From: an uncultured Chloroflexales bacterium
GTDB lineage: Bacteria; Chloroflexota; Chloroflexia; Chloroflexales; Chloroflexaceae
Direction: 5' to 3'
Length of the DNA: 54,887 nucleotides
Assembly (NCBI GenBank): GCA_937918935.1
Contig: CAKZSI010000042.1
Span: 1-54,887, forward strand
The position numbers and the translations under genes were made by a program. Shown in pieces: positions 24,556-33,861 of the stretch (position 1 is the first letter of the stretch; each line of letters opens with the position of its first letter). Below the pieces are notes generated by a model. The model ran no database searches. It had not been told where the DNA came from and worked only from the letters and a program-made list of their open reading frames with translations.

Positions 24556-25668
24556 TCAGCGCCTGGGCGGCGTGTTCGTTGGCGCGGGGGTCGGCGCCGG
24601 CCCCTGGCGCAGCAGGTCGCTAAGACGGCGCACATCGGCCCAGTTCGTCTCGCTGGCGGTCGCGGCAACCGGCGTGTACAGCGTGTCGAGGGCAAAGACC
24701 TGCACCGCGAAGCGCTGGCCGGCAACATTGATGATGCGGCTCTCGTCCAGCGGCGCGCCAAGGGGCCGCCCGGCGTGGGCTTCGCTCAGCATGTAGTTGT
24801 GAAAGGCCCAGGTGGGATGAAACTGCACATCGGAGGCCAGAAAGGTCTCCGCGACCAGGGCCAGCTCCAGCGAGCCCTCATACGCCCGTAACGACGGCTC
24901 GCCGATGACCCGACCTGACCAGGCCGCCACCTGCCGCCGGATGGCCCCGATGTACGCCGTCGGCACGTTTCCATCCGACTGGGGCGCGTAGACCGGCACG
25001 GCCTTCTCGACCGTATCCATGCCTCGATTGATGTAGCCGAGGATCAGTTCGCACCAGTCGCGCACCCCGTCCTGCCAGGTATGGTAACGGGCAAAGCCCT
25101 GCACCACCCCGGGGGAGCGTTCGGCGCGGATGGCCCGCCGTTGCATGCCCCAGTTCCGCAGATCGCCCCGTGCACAGGCGCCGGTGGTGCAGTACTGCGA
25201 CTCGTGCTGGAAGAAGGCCAGCGCCACCGCCGGATCCAGGCCGTAGGCCACGATGATGCTGTAGAGTTCATCGGCGTGCGGCGCGGCGGGCGAGCCGGCA
25301 GCAGCGAGGATCTGGCTGAAGGCCCCCTGCGAGATGCGCGGCGCCGATTTGAAGCTCAACCCGCCCTGCGCCTGGGCCACTGGCGTGAACAGGTACCACG
25401 CTCCGGCCAGCGCGCCCGCCAGGATCAGCGCCAGCACCGCCAGGCGCCAGCGTTCGCGCTGGAGCAGCGGCGCCAGGCGCAACACCAGCAGCCCGCCCGC
25501 CACCCAGCCCATCGCTATCGCCACGCGGGCCGCCTGCCCGGCCGTCAGCACCTCCAGCATCAGCAGCGGTGGCAAACTCAGCCCCGTCAGCAGCAGCGCG
25601 GTAAGCGCCAGCGGTTCAACCCGCGCGCGCCAGACGGTCCACAGCCACGTCCATGAGTAGCGTTGCAT
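24556..25668 (-). CDS. Membrane-anchored glucosaminidase/lysozyme-like protein
   Basis: 370 residues. Three or four hydrophobic helices fill residues 15-100 (LALTALLLTGLSLPPLLML, RVAIAMGWVAGGLLVLRL, LAVLALILAGALAGAWYLF). An extracytoplasmic domain from about 105 to 290 contains LYSIIVAYGLDPAVALAFFQHESQY with a glutamate in FQHES, then GDLRNWGMQ and FARYHTWQDGVRDWCELILGY. This is the pattern of glucosaminidase/lysozyme-fold enzymes, so peptidoglycan cleavage is likely. A Pro/Thr tail ends the protein. It was possibly acquired for wall remodelling; the substrate is not proven. Confidence 0.72.
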   Translation of the reverse strand: MQRYSWTWLWTVWRARVEPLALTALLLTGLSLPPLLMLEVLTAGQAARVAIAMGWVAGGLLVLRLAPLLQRERWRLAVLALILAGALAGAWYLFTPVAQAQGGLSFKSAPRISQGAFSQILAAAGSPAAPHADELYSIIVAYGLDPAVALAFFQHESQYCTTGACARGDLRNWGMQRRAIRAERSPGVVQGFARYHTWQDGVRDWCELILGYINRGMDTVEKAVPVYAPQSDGNVPTAYIGAIRRQVAAWSGRVIGEPSLRAYEGSLELALVAETFLASDVQFHPTWAFHNYMLSEAHAGRPLGAPLDESRIINVAGQRFAVQVFALDTLYTPVAATASETNWADVRRLSDLLRQGPAPTPAPTNTPPRR

Positions 25669-25775
25669 CGCGCCCCTCCAGCTTTCGTCTCGTGTGTCGT
25701 TGGAGCGTAGTATACAGGCAACTCGTGACTTGTGCTATCCCTATGCGCAGCAGCGCGCGATATTGTAAGGAGTAA

Positions 25776-25808
25776 GGCCGAAGCGCTGACGCTGCCGGTG
25801 CTTCGGCC
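25776..25808. repeat. 33-nt hairpin repeat, copy 2
   Basis: GGCCGAAGCG...TGCTTCGGCC, the same length as the copies at 13377 and 44568. It lies between divergent genes. The rest of the 25669-26006 gap shows TATAC-like text at about 25710 and nothing coding. Confidence 0.8.
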
Positions 25809-26006
25809 GTACCGGGCCAGGACCGGCCGGTCGTGTAACCAGAGATGTCCCGGCGTGTGGTAGCATAAGATGAGGTTAACCTGTCCTGCCGCGGCGCTCC
25901 ATCGGCAATTTCAAATCCGTGATCACCAATCACAATCGCGTACACACCACGCCCAGTTGGCAACCAGAAAACCACAATCAAGAATCTGCAATGTGACACC
26001 GAGTCT

Positions 26007-26522
26007 ATGCCGATCGTCACCGTCACCACCACCTATCTTGAACTGCCGACCCGCGAGCACTTCCGCCCGGCCTTCAGCACCGATCCCGAGCTGCGGATCA
26101 TCGAGGCCCGCGAGCCGCTGCCCGCCTTCTATCGCTTTCTGTACCGCGCCGTCGGCGAGCCGTACCACTGGATCGACCGGCTCGCCTGGAGCGATGACCG
26201 CCTCGGCAGCTATCTGGCGCACCCGAACGTCTCGCTGCTGGTGCTCTACCTGCGCGGCACACCGGCCGGCTACATCGAACTGAACCACGAGTCGGAGGAA
26301 CCGGGCGCCGAGGTGGCCTACTTCGGGCTGTTTCCACCCTTCCATGGGCGCGGCTATGGCCGGCACCTGCTCTCTTCCGGCGTGCAGCGCGCCTTCGCCG
26401 ACGGCGCCCGGCGCGTCTGGGTGCATACCTGCACCCTCGATGGACCCTACGCCCTCGCCAACTACCGGGCCCGTGGGTTCACGCCCTACCGGGTGGTCAC
26501 CCATGAGCAGAACATACCGTGA
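26007..26522 (+). CDS. GNAT-family N-acetyltransferase
   Basis: 171 residues. The acetyl-CoA loop is seen in FPPFHGRGYGRHLLSSGVQRAF (motif A, Q/RxxGxG/A as RGYGRH, near residue 113). The preceding strand is AEVAYFGLF. ANYRARGFTPYRV is the usual C-terminal motif B region. The N-terminal half (EPYHWIDRLAWSDDRLGSYL) matches a subgroup of putative acetyltransferases with a conserved YHW motif. The substrate is unknown. It is a single gene, upstream of a REP-like element and the propionyl-CoA synthase promoter. Confidence 0.85.
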   Translation: MPIVTVTTTYLELPTREHFRPAFSTDPELRIIEAREPLPAFYRFLYRAVGEPYHWIDRLAWSDDRLGSYLAHPNVSLLVLYLRGTPAGYIELNHESEEPGAEVAYFGLFPPFHGRGYGRHLLSSGVQRAFADGARRVWVHTCTLDGPYALANYRARGFTPYRVVTHEQNIP

Positions 26523-26527
26523 AGGAC

Positions 26528-26597
26528 GAGGGCCTCGCCCTCCCAGGCATACCCTGGTGACATCGGATGGCAGGGGGTGGGGAAACCAGATTGGCCC
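26528..26597. repeat. Two-part REP-like element, copy 1
   Basis: Part A is GAGGGCCTCGCCCTCCCAGG (26528-26547). Part B is GGGGAAACCAGATTGGCCCC (26578-26597). The same pair in the same order occurs at 46084-46150 and 50451-50509. Confidence 0.65.
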
Positions 26598-26677
26598 CCC
26601 GCGCCGATCGAAAGGAGGCACAAGCACTGTATCCCCTACCCACCAGAACGGGTAGGCGTCTCCCGCCCAAGTCACCC

Positions 26678-26706
26678 TTGACGAAGTGCGTCATACCGGT
26701 TACGCT
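26678..26706 (+). promoter_or_regulatory. Promoter of propionyl-CoA synthase
   Basis: TTGACG (26678-26683), 17 bases, TACGCT (26701-26706). The text AGTGCGTC-x6-GTTACGCTA within it recurs nearly unchanged in the two promoters at 40.5 and 40.7 kb. Confidence 0.6.
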
Positions 26707-26811
26707 AGCCTATAGTCCCCTTTGTTCATCGCGTCACAACCGACGCGAGCCTGGAAGTGTCGGAACGATGCGACACCCGGTAGGTGTAGTATTGAAAGTG
26801 GAGGCTTACCG

Positions 26812-29800
26812 ATGATCGAGGCCGCGCACCTCGCCCCCCCTCGCGCGCCGCGCACAAACCCCATCCGCTCCCGAACCGATTGGGAGGCCCAACGCCGCGC
26901 TTTTCTGGCCGATCCCGGCGGATTTTTCAGCGCGATCGCCCGCGGCGCGATCCACTGGTACGATCCGGCCCTCAAGGCCTGGATTACCTGGGACGAGTCG
27001 GAAAACCGCTGGACCGGGCTGGACGCCGCGACCGGCGCCCCGGTCGATGTGCCGTATGGGGCCGAGCATCAGCCCTGGGCGCGCGCCTTCAACGCCGACA
27101 ACCCGCCCTTCTATCGCTGGTTCGAAGGCGGTCTGACTAATGCCTGTTTTAACGAAGTTGACCGCCACGTGCTCCTTGGCTATGGCGACGAGTGCGCCCT
27201 CGTCTTCGAAGGCGACCGCTGGGACAACTCGCTCAACGGCGGGCGTGGTGGGCCGGTGACCGAAGAGAAGGTCACCCGCAAGCGCCTGTTGCTCGAGGTA
27301 GTCAAGGCCGCCCTGGTGCTCACCGGTCTCGGTCTCAAGCAGGGTGATCGCATCGCCCTCAATATGCCCAACATCCTCGACCAGATCTACTACACCGAGG
27401 CGGCCAAGCGCCTGGGCATCATCTACACCCCCGTCTTCGGCGGCTTCTCCGACAAGACCCTCAGCGACCGCATTCATAACGCTGGCGCCCGTGTGGTGAT
27501 CACCTCCGATGGGGCCTACCGCAACGCCCAGATCGTGCCTTATAAGGAGGTTTATACCGACCAGGCGCTCGATAAGTTCATCCCCGTTGAGACGGCGGTG
27601 GAGATTGTCGAGCAAACCCTCGCCAGACTGGGTATCAAGCCCGAACACGCCAGCAAGATCGTCACCACGGTGCAGGCCACCATCGCCGAGGACATCACCG
27701 TCGAGCGTTCCGATGTGATGCGCGGCGTCGGCAAGGCGCTCCAGGAACTGAGCGGCCTCGATGTCGCCGTGCAGTCCCAGATCCGCACCACTGTCGCCAA
27801 GGCGCTCGTGGCTTCGCCGCCCCGCGTCGAAGCCGTGATCGTGGTCAGGCATACCGCCCAGGAACTCCTCTGGCGCCCCGAGCGCGATCGCTGGAGCCAC
27901 GAACTGACCGCCCAGGCCCTCGAGCAGATCCTGACGACCGCTCGGGCCAACGGCCTCGCTGTCAACTCCGAGGCCGACCTGCTCGCCCTGCCCGTCAAAC
28001 AGTTCTACTCTGTCCTCAGCAGCCTGGCCCCCTGCACCCCCGTGGACGCCGAGTACCCGATGTTCATCATTTATACCAGCGGGAGCACCGGCAAGCCCAA
28101 GGGCGTCGTACACGTCCACGGCGGCTACGTGGCCAGCCTGGTCCATACCATGAAGGTCAGCTTCGACGCCGAGCCGGGTGACACGGTCTTCGTCGTCGCC
28201 GATCCGGGCTGGATTACCGGCCAGAGCTATATGATCACCGCCAGCCTGGCCAGCCGCTGCACCAGCATCTTGCTCGAAGGCTCGCCGGTCTTCCCCAGCG
28301 CGGGCCGCTTCGCCAGCGTCATCGAACGCAACAAGGTGCAGGTCTTCAAGGCCGGCGTCACCTTCCTCAAGTCGGTGATGACTAATCCCCAGAACGTGGC
28401 CGATGTGCAGCAGTACGATATGAGCTCGCTCCGCGTCTGCACCTTCTGCGCCGAGCCGGTCTCGCCCGCGGTCCAGCAGTTCGGCATGGAGATTATGTCG
28501 CCCCAGTACATTAACTCGTACTGGGCGACCGAGCACGGCGGGATCGTCTGGACCCACTTCTACGGCAACGATGATTTCCCGCTGCGCCCTGATGCGCATA
28601 CCTACCCCCTGCCCTGGATCGTCGGCGATGTCTGGGTGGCCGAGACACCGCCAGAAGGCGGCGAGCCGGTCTACCGCCCGGCCGATCTGGAGGAGAAGGG
28701 CGAGATTGTCATTACCGCCGCCTATCCCTACCTCACCCGCACGATCTGGGGCGACGTGCCCACACTGGAGACCGCTGTGCGCGGCGAGCGCCCCTTGAGC
28801 GATTGGCGCGGCGATGCCGAACGCTTCGTGAAGACCTACTGGCGGCGCGGCCCGAATGGCGAGTGGGCCTACGTCCAGGGCGACTTCGCGATGAAGTACG
28901 CCGATGGCTCGTTCACCCTCCACGGCCGTTCCGACGATGTGATCAACGTCTCCGGGCACCGCATGGGCACCGAGGAGATCGAGGGCGCCATCCTCCGCGA
29001 TAAGCAGATCACCCCCGACTCGCCCGTCGGCAACTGCATCGTCGTCGGCGCACCCCATCGGGAGAAGGGCCTTACTCCCGTCGCCTTTATTCTCACCGCC
29101 CCTGGCCGCCGCCTCACCAGCACCGACCGCCGGCGCCTCGATGACCTGGTGCGCAATGAGAAGGGCATGGTCGCCGTTCCCGAGGATTATATCGAGGTCT
29201 CGGCCTTCCCCGAGACGCGCAGCGGCAAGTATATGCGCCGCTTCCTGCGCAACCTGATGCTCGATGAACCCCTGGGCGATACCACTACCCTGCGCAACCC
29301 TGAGTCGCTCGATGAGATCCGCCAGAAGATTGATGAGTGGAAGCGCAAGCAGAAGCTCTCCGACGAGCAGCAGATCTTCGAGCGCTATCGCTACTTCCGC
29401 ATCGAGTACCACGCCATCACCGCCGGCCCGCGCGCGAAGGCCGCCGAGGCCGTCAAGCGCCTGGCGATTGTGACGATCACCAACCCGCCCGTCAACGCCC
29501 TTAACGAGCGCGCCCTCGACGAATTGAACACCATTGTCGATCACCTGTCACGCCGCGAGGACGTCTTCGCTGTGATCTTTACCGGCCAGGGCACGAAGAG
29601 CTTCGTCGCCGGCGCTGATATTCGCCAGTTGCTCGAAGATATCCACACGGTTGAGGATGCCATCGCCCTGCCCAACAACGCCCACCTGGCCTTCCGCAAG
29701 ATCGAGCGCATGGATAAGCCCTGCGTCGCCGCCATCAACGGCGTGGCCCTCGGCGGCGGTCTCGAGTTCGCCCTGGCCTGCCACTTCCGCGTCACCGACC

Positions 29801-32301
29801 TGCACGCCGAGTTCGGCCAGCCCGAGATCAATCTGCGCCTGCTCCCTGGCTACGGCGGCACCCAGCGCCTCCCGCGCCTGCTCTACAAGCAGAACAATGG
29901 CACCGGCACCCTGCGCGCCCTCGAGATGATCCTCGGCGGACGCACCATCACCGCCGAGGAGGCTGCCGAAATTGGCCTGGTTGACGTCCTTGCCACCGAT
30001 GCCCAGGATTGCCTGAGCGTCGCCAGCGCCCTGGTGCGCGAGTACGCCACCGGCAGCGGCGTCCTCAAGGAGGCCTTCGAGCGCCGCAAGGCCGCTATTG
30101 CCGCCTGGGAGGAGCCCCAGCCCCACTTCGTCAAGGACGAACTCAACGCCATCATCCAGAACCCGCGTATCAAGCGTATCGTCGCCCAGGCGGCCACCGC
30201 CGGCCGTAGCAAGGCCGTCGAGCGCGCCCTGGAAGCCATTCGCTACGGCTTCGAGCACGGCCTCGAGCAGGGCCTCGCCCGTGAAGCGCGCCTCTTCGCC
30301 GAGGCCGTCGTTGATCCCGAGGGCGGCAAGAAGGGCATCCAGGATTTCATGGACAAGCACTCGGCGCCGCTGCCCACGCGCCGGACCCTGGTTACCCCGG
30401 AGCAGGAGAAGATGTATCTCGAAACCGGCCAGCTCCTGCCCATCGGCTCGCCCTTCTTCCCTGGCGTCACCCCCATTCCCAACTGGCAGTATGCCCAGGG
30501 GGTCATCCGCGACCCCGAGACCGGGGCAGCCATCCTGGGCGATCCCAGGGATGCCGAGCGGCAGATCATCATTCCGGTCGAACATCCTGCACCCAACCAG
30601 GCCCTGCTCTACATCCTCGCCAGCGAGGTCAACTTCAACGACATCTGGGCCATTACCGGCATTCCAGTCTCGCTCTTCGATGAACACGACCGCGACTGGC
30701 ACGTCACCGGTTCAGGTGGCGTGGCCCTCGTCGCCGCCGTGGGCGAAGAGCTGCGCAAGGAAGGCCGCATCAAGGTCGGCGATCTGGTGGCGATCTACTC
30801 CGGCCAGAACGACCTGCTCTCGCCCATGGTCGGTCTTGACCCCATGGCCGCCGATTTCGTCATCCAGGGTTACAACACGCCCGATGGCTCGCACCAGCAG
30901 TTCATGCTGGCCCAGGCGCCCCAGTGTATGCCGCTGGCCCCGGATATGTCGCTGGAGGCGACCGGGAGCTTTATGCTCAACCTCGGCACGGCCTATCGCG
31001 CCCTCTTCACCACCCTGGCCATCAAGCCCGGCAAGAGCATCTTCATCGAAGGCGCCGCCACCGGCACCGGCCTCGACGCGGCGCGCTCGGCGGCCCGCAA
31101 CGGCCTCAATGTGATCGGCATGGTCTCCAGCGAGGCCCGCGCCAAAACCTTGCTCGAAGCCGGTGGCAAGGGCTTTATCAACCGCAAGGACCCCTCCATC
31201 GCCAGCATCTTCACCCGCATCCCTGCCGATCCGTCGCAGTGGGCTGAGTGGGAGAAGGCCGGCGAGCCGTTGCTGAATATGTTCCGCGCTCAGAACAATC
31301 ATCACCTCGCCGACTACGCCATCTCCCACGCTGGCGAACAGGCCTTCCCGCGCAGCTTCCAGCTCCTCGGCGAACCGCGCGACGGTCACATCCCCACCCT
31401 CACCTTCTACGGGGCCAGCTCGGGCTACCACTTCACCTTCCTCGGCAAGCCTGGCCACGCCAGCCCCGAAGAGATGATGCGCCGCGCCGGCCTCCGCGCC
31501 GGTCAGGCGGTGCTGATCTACTACGGTGTCGAAGGTGATGGCGCCCTGGAAGATGAGCCCGGCCTCGAGGCCATCGAAGCCGCTCGCTCGATGGGCGCGC
31601 GGATCGTAGTCGTGACCTACACCGACGCCCAGCGCGAGTTCGTCCTCAGCCTCGGCTTCGGCGCGGCCCTCCGCGGCGTGGTCAGTATCGAAGAACTGCA
31701 CCGCCGCTACGGCGAGGACTTCGACTGGCCCCGCACGATGCCCGACCTGCCCGACTCCAAGACCGATCCCGAAGGTCTGAAGGAGGCCATCCGCCGTTTC
31801 AACGATCTCACCTTCAAGCCCCTGGGCAGCGCCGTGGGCGTCTTCCTCAGCAGCGCCGACAACCCCCGCGGCTATCCCGATATGATCATCGAGCGCGCCG
31901 GCCACGACGCGCTTAACGTCAGCGCCATGCTGGTCAAGCCCTTCATCGGGCGCATCGTTTACTTCGAGGAGTTGGGCGGGCGGCGCTACTCGTTCTTCGC
32001 CCCGCAGATCTGGATGCGCCAGCGCCGGATCTACATGCCCACTGCCAACATCTGGGGCACCCACCTCTCGAACGCCTACGAGATCCTGCGCCTGCTCGAT
32101 GAGATCAGCGCCGGCCTCCTCTCCATCACCGAACCGGTCTTCGTCGAGTGGAAGGATCTCTCCGAGGCCCACCAGGCCATGTGGGAGAACCGCCATGCCG
32201 GGGCCACCTACGTCGTCAACCACGCCCTGCCCCGCCCCGGCCTGAAGACGAAGGACGAATTGTACGAAGCCTGGGCCGAAATGCTGCGTGAGCGCGCATA
32301 G
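26812..32301 (+). CDS. pcs: Propionyl-CoA synthase (trifunctional)
   Basis: 1829 residues from ATG 26812 (ribosome site GTGGAGG), close to the length known for Chloroflexus. It converts 3-hydroxypropionate, CoA, ATP and NADPH to propionyl-CoA in the 3-hydroxypropionate bi-cycle of autotrophic CO2 fixation. The acyl-CoA synthetase domain covers about residues 1-870, with ATP loop YTSGSTGKPKGVVHVHGG (about 420) and the catalytic Lys in SGKYMRR (about 805). The enoyl-CoA hydratase domain covers about 880-1190: SFVAGADIRQL and NGVALGGGLEFALACH, the oxyanion hole. The enoyl-CoA reductase domain runs from 1190 to the end: MDR type, nucleotide site FIEGAATGTGLDAARSAARN, near 1411. It stands alone, with its own promoter and terminator. 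Large antisense open frames over it are shadows. Confidence 0.98.
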   Translation: MIEAAHLAPPRAPRTNPIRSRTDWEAQRRAFLADPGGFFSAIARGAIHWYDPALKAWITWDESENRWTGLDAATGAPVDVPYGAEHQPWARAFNADNPPFYRWFEGGLTNACFNEVDRHVLLGYGDECALVFEGDRWDNSLNGGRGGPVTEEKVTRKRLLLEVVKAALVLTGLGLKQGDRIALNMPNILDQIYYTEAAKRLGIIYTPVFGGFSDKTLSDRIHNAGARVVITSDGAYRNAQIVPYKEVYTDQALDKFIPVETAVEIVEQTLARLGIKPEHASKIVTTVQATIAEDITVERSDVMRGVGKALQELSGLDVAVQSQIRTTVAKALVASPPRVEAVIVVRHTAQELLWRPERDRWSHELTAQALEQILTTARANGLAVNSEADLLALPVKQFYSVLSSLAPCTPVDAEYPMFIIYTSGSTGKPKGVVHVHGGYVASLVHTMKVSFDAEPGDTVFVVADPGWITGQSYMITASLASRCTSILLEGSPVFPSAGRFASVIERNKVQVFKAGVTFLKSVMTNPQNVADVQQYDMSSLRVCTFCAEPVSPAVQQFGMEIMSPQYINSYWATEHGGIVWTHFYGNDDFPLRPDAHTYPLPWIVGDVWVAETPPEGGEPVYRPADLEEKGEIVITAAYPYLTRTIWGDVPTLETAVRGERPLSDWRGDAERFVKTYWRRGPNGEWAYVQGDFAMKYADGSFTLHGRSDDVINVSGHRMGTEEIEGAILRDKQITPDSPVGNCIVVGAPHREKGLTPVAFILTAPGRRLTSTDRRRLDDLVRNEKGMVAVPEDYIEVSAFPETRSGKYMRRFLRNLMLDEPLGDTTTLRNPESLDEIRQKIDEWKRKQKLSDEQQIFERYRYFRIEYHAITAGPRAKAAEAVKRLAIVTITNPPVNALNERALDELNTIVDHLSRREDVFAVIFTGQGTKSFVAGADIRQLLEDIHTVEDAIALPNNAHLAFRKIERMDKPCVAAINGVALGGGLEFALACHFRVTDLHAEFGQPEINLRLLPGYGGTQRLPRLLYKQNNGTGTLRALEMILGGRTITAEEAAEIGLVDVLATDAQDCLSVASALVREYATGSGVLKEAFERRKAAIAAWEEPQPHFVKDELNAIIQNPRIKRIVAQAATAGRSKAVERALEAIRYGFEHGLEQGLAREARLFAEAVVDPEGGKKGIQDFMDKHSAPLPTRRTLVTPEQEKMYLETGQLLPIGSPFFPGVTPIPNWQYAQGVIRDPETGAAILGDPRDAERQIIIPVEHPAPNQALLYILASEVNFNDIWAITGIPVSLFDEHDRDWHVTGSGGVALVAAVGEELRKEGRIKVGDLVAIYSGQNDLLSPMVGLDPMAADFVIQGYNTPDGSHQQFMLAQAPQCMPLAPDMSLEATGSFMLNLGTAYRALFTTLAIKPGKSIFIEGAATGTGLDAARSAARNGLNVIGMVSSEARAKTLLEAGGKGFINRKDPSIASIFTRIPADPSQWAEWEKAGEPLLNMFRAQNNHHLADYAISHAGEQAFPRSFQLLGEPRDGHIPTLTFYGASSGYHFTFLGKPGHASPEEMMRRAGLRAGQAVLIYYGVEGDGALEDEPGLEAIEAARSMGARIVVVTYTDAQREFVLSLGFGAALRGVVSIEELHRRYGEDFDWPRTMPDLPDSKTDPEGLKEAIRRFNDLTFKPLGSAVGVFLSSADNPRGYPDMIIERAGHDALNVSAMLVKPFIGRIVYFEELGGRRYSFFAPQIWMRQRRIYMPTANIWGTHLSNAYEILRLLDEISAGLLSITEPVFVEWKDLSEAHQAMWENRHAGATYVVNHALPRPGLKTKDELYEAWAEMLRERA

Positions 32302-32331
32302 TCCGGTCCGCATCAGCTAGCGCCGCCTCAT

Positions 32332-32374
32332 GCGCCGGGACGCCCCGTGGGGGCGTCCCGGCGCGTTTCTCTCT
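32332..32374 (+). terminator. Intrinsic terminator after propionyl-CoA synthase
   Basis: A perfect 15-bp stem, GCGCCGGGACGCCCC and its complement, with a 3-base loop (GTG), followed by GTTTCTCTCT. It begins 30 bases after the stop codon. Confidence 0.9.
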
Positions 32375-32529
32375 AGATACTTGCTGATCTTAACAATTAG
32401 TCCTGCTAAACGTTCTCCATCATATGGTTGCACCCAGGTAATATTCCTGGCCTATGCTTGGAATAACACCAACCTGTCAGCGCTGCCAAGGATGGCGATG
32501 GATAACTAACAACCCTCACGGAGGGCGCC

Positions 32530-33861
32530 ATGGCATTACGCTCCCTGCTTCGTCTGCACAACAGCCTGCCTTTGCACCAGCGCCTGCGCCTGGCTTTTGG
32601 TGGGCTTGCATTCCTGGTGCTCACCCTGACCATCGCCGCTCTGATAGGCATCGGGTACATCCAATCCACGGCACGCAGGGCCATCCAGACTGAGTCACGC
32701 CTTAGCCGGCTCGCCAATGACGTGGCTATGAACGTGCAGATCGCCCGTCGCTACGACCAGAGCTATTTTCTGCACTTCGAGCATCCTCAACAACGCGACG
32801 AGTTCGTTCAGTTGTGGTCAATTGCTATGCTCGATCTGGATCGCGCAATTACGACCTTCGCCGAGACTGTCAGTACTGAAACCGACCAGCGCCAGGCTCA
32901 CCTGTGGAGAACCTCCTTTGACTTCTACTATCAAGGGTTCCAGCGCATTACTCAAGCCGTCAGAGAGGGGGAGATTCAAGCCTCCCAGGAAGCGGTGCGT
33001 CGCTTCGCAGTCTACCAACCCAATATTCAATTCCTCTCTGATCTTTCTCTCAAGGTCGCTCACAACAAAGCTGCTCAAGCTGAACAGGCCGGTCTGGAGG
33101 CGGAACGATCGGCAAACATCGTCAGGACCGTCTTTGAGCTGCTTGGCACCGCGGCGGTGCTTCTTGCTCTGGTCTCGAGCTTGATCCTGCCCTATCGTCT
33201 GACCCGCCCGCTCGCGCGCTTGAACCAGGCAGTTCAATCGCTTTCAGAGGGTGATCTGTCGGCCCGCACTGGCCTCGACGGCGCTGATGAGCTTGGCCGG
33301 TTAGGCCTGGCCTTCGATCATATGGCAGCAATGATCGCTCAGCGTACTGCCGAGTTACAGGCCCAGTTCGCCATCGCGGAGGAAGCCCGCCGCCAGGCCG
33401 AGGAGTCCCGCAGCGAGATAAGCAGGCAACTGGAGACTATCACTGCCCAGCAAGAACTGATTCGCGAGATAAGCGTGCCGGTGCTCCCCGTCCGTGACGA
33501 TGTGCTGGTGATGCCGCTTGTCGGCACCCTCGACAGCGGGCGCCTGGCCCAGGCCCAGGACCGCGCCCTTCAGGCCCTTGAATGCCGAAACGCCAGCTAC
33601 CTCATTCTTGACGTGACCGGCGTACCGGTGGTTGACACCCAGGTGGCTGACGGCCTCATCCGGATCATGCAGGCTGCCCGTCTCCTCGGCGCGCGGGCCA
33701 TTCTTGTCGGCATTCGGCCTGATGTAGCCCAGACGATTGTCGGCCTTGGCATTGATCTGAGCAGCATTACCACCTACGCCTCGCTCCAGAGCGGCATTTC
33801 CACTACCCTGAGCTCGGGCGTGATGGCGCCCCTGACGGGCACACCCGCTCCAGCCAGATGA
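32530..33861 (+). CDS. Membrane HAMP-STAS signalling protein
   Basis: 443 residues. A first membrane helix (about 20-43) precedes an extracytoplasmic helical sensor of about 150 residues. A second helix follows at about 200-222, then a HAMP domain ([20 protein letters not shown]), a coiled coil ([20 protein letters not shown]), and a STAS domain from about 320 of the RsbR/stressosome type. The STAS domain begins [40 protein letters not shown] holds the usual phosphorylation site region, with Asp-Thr in place of the common Asp-Ser/Thr. It has no kinase domain, so it probably passes a signal to partner-switching proteins elsewhere. The STAS tail overlaps the convergent transferase gene by 59 bases. 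Confidence 0.88.
   Translation: MALRSLLRLHNSLPLHQRLRLAFGGLAFLVLTLTIAALIGIGYIQSTARRAIQTESRLSRLANDVAMNVQIARRYDQSYFLHFEHPQQRDEFVQLWSIAMLDLDRAITTFAETVSTETDQRQAHLWRTSFDFYYQGFQRITQAVREGEIQASQEAVRRFAVYQPNIQFLSDLSLKVAHNKAAQAEQAGLEAERSANIVRTVFELLGTAAVLLALVSSLILPYRLTRPLARLNQAVQSLSEGDLSARTGLDGADELGRLGLAFDHMAAMIAQRTAELQAQFAIAEEARRQAEESRSEISRQLETITAQQELIREISVPVLPVRDDVLVMPLVGTLDSGRLAQAQDRALQALECRNASYLILDVTGVPVVDTQVADGLIRIMQAARLLGARAILVGIRPDVAQTIVGLGIDLSSITTYASLQSGISTTLSSGVMAPLTGTPAPAR

Noticed and set aside
26806-29544. 912-codon open frame antisense to propionyl-CoA synthase
   Set aside because: It mirrors the codon positions of a clearly real gene in GC-rich DNA, has no family resemblance, and its residues are the low-complexity Gly/Ala/Asp type of such shadows.
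30712-32313. 533-codon antisense open frame over the reductase domain
   Set aside because: A shadow of the same gene; no motif and no ribosome site.
32400-32529. Riboswitch or leader before the HAMP-STAS gene
   Set aside because: Some -35/-10-like text but no clear structure; nothing I can support.
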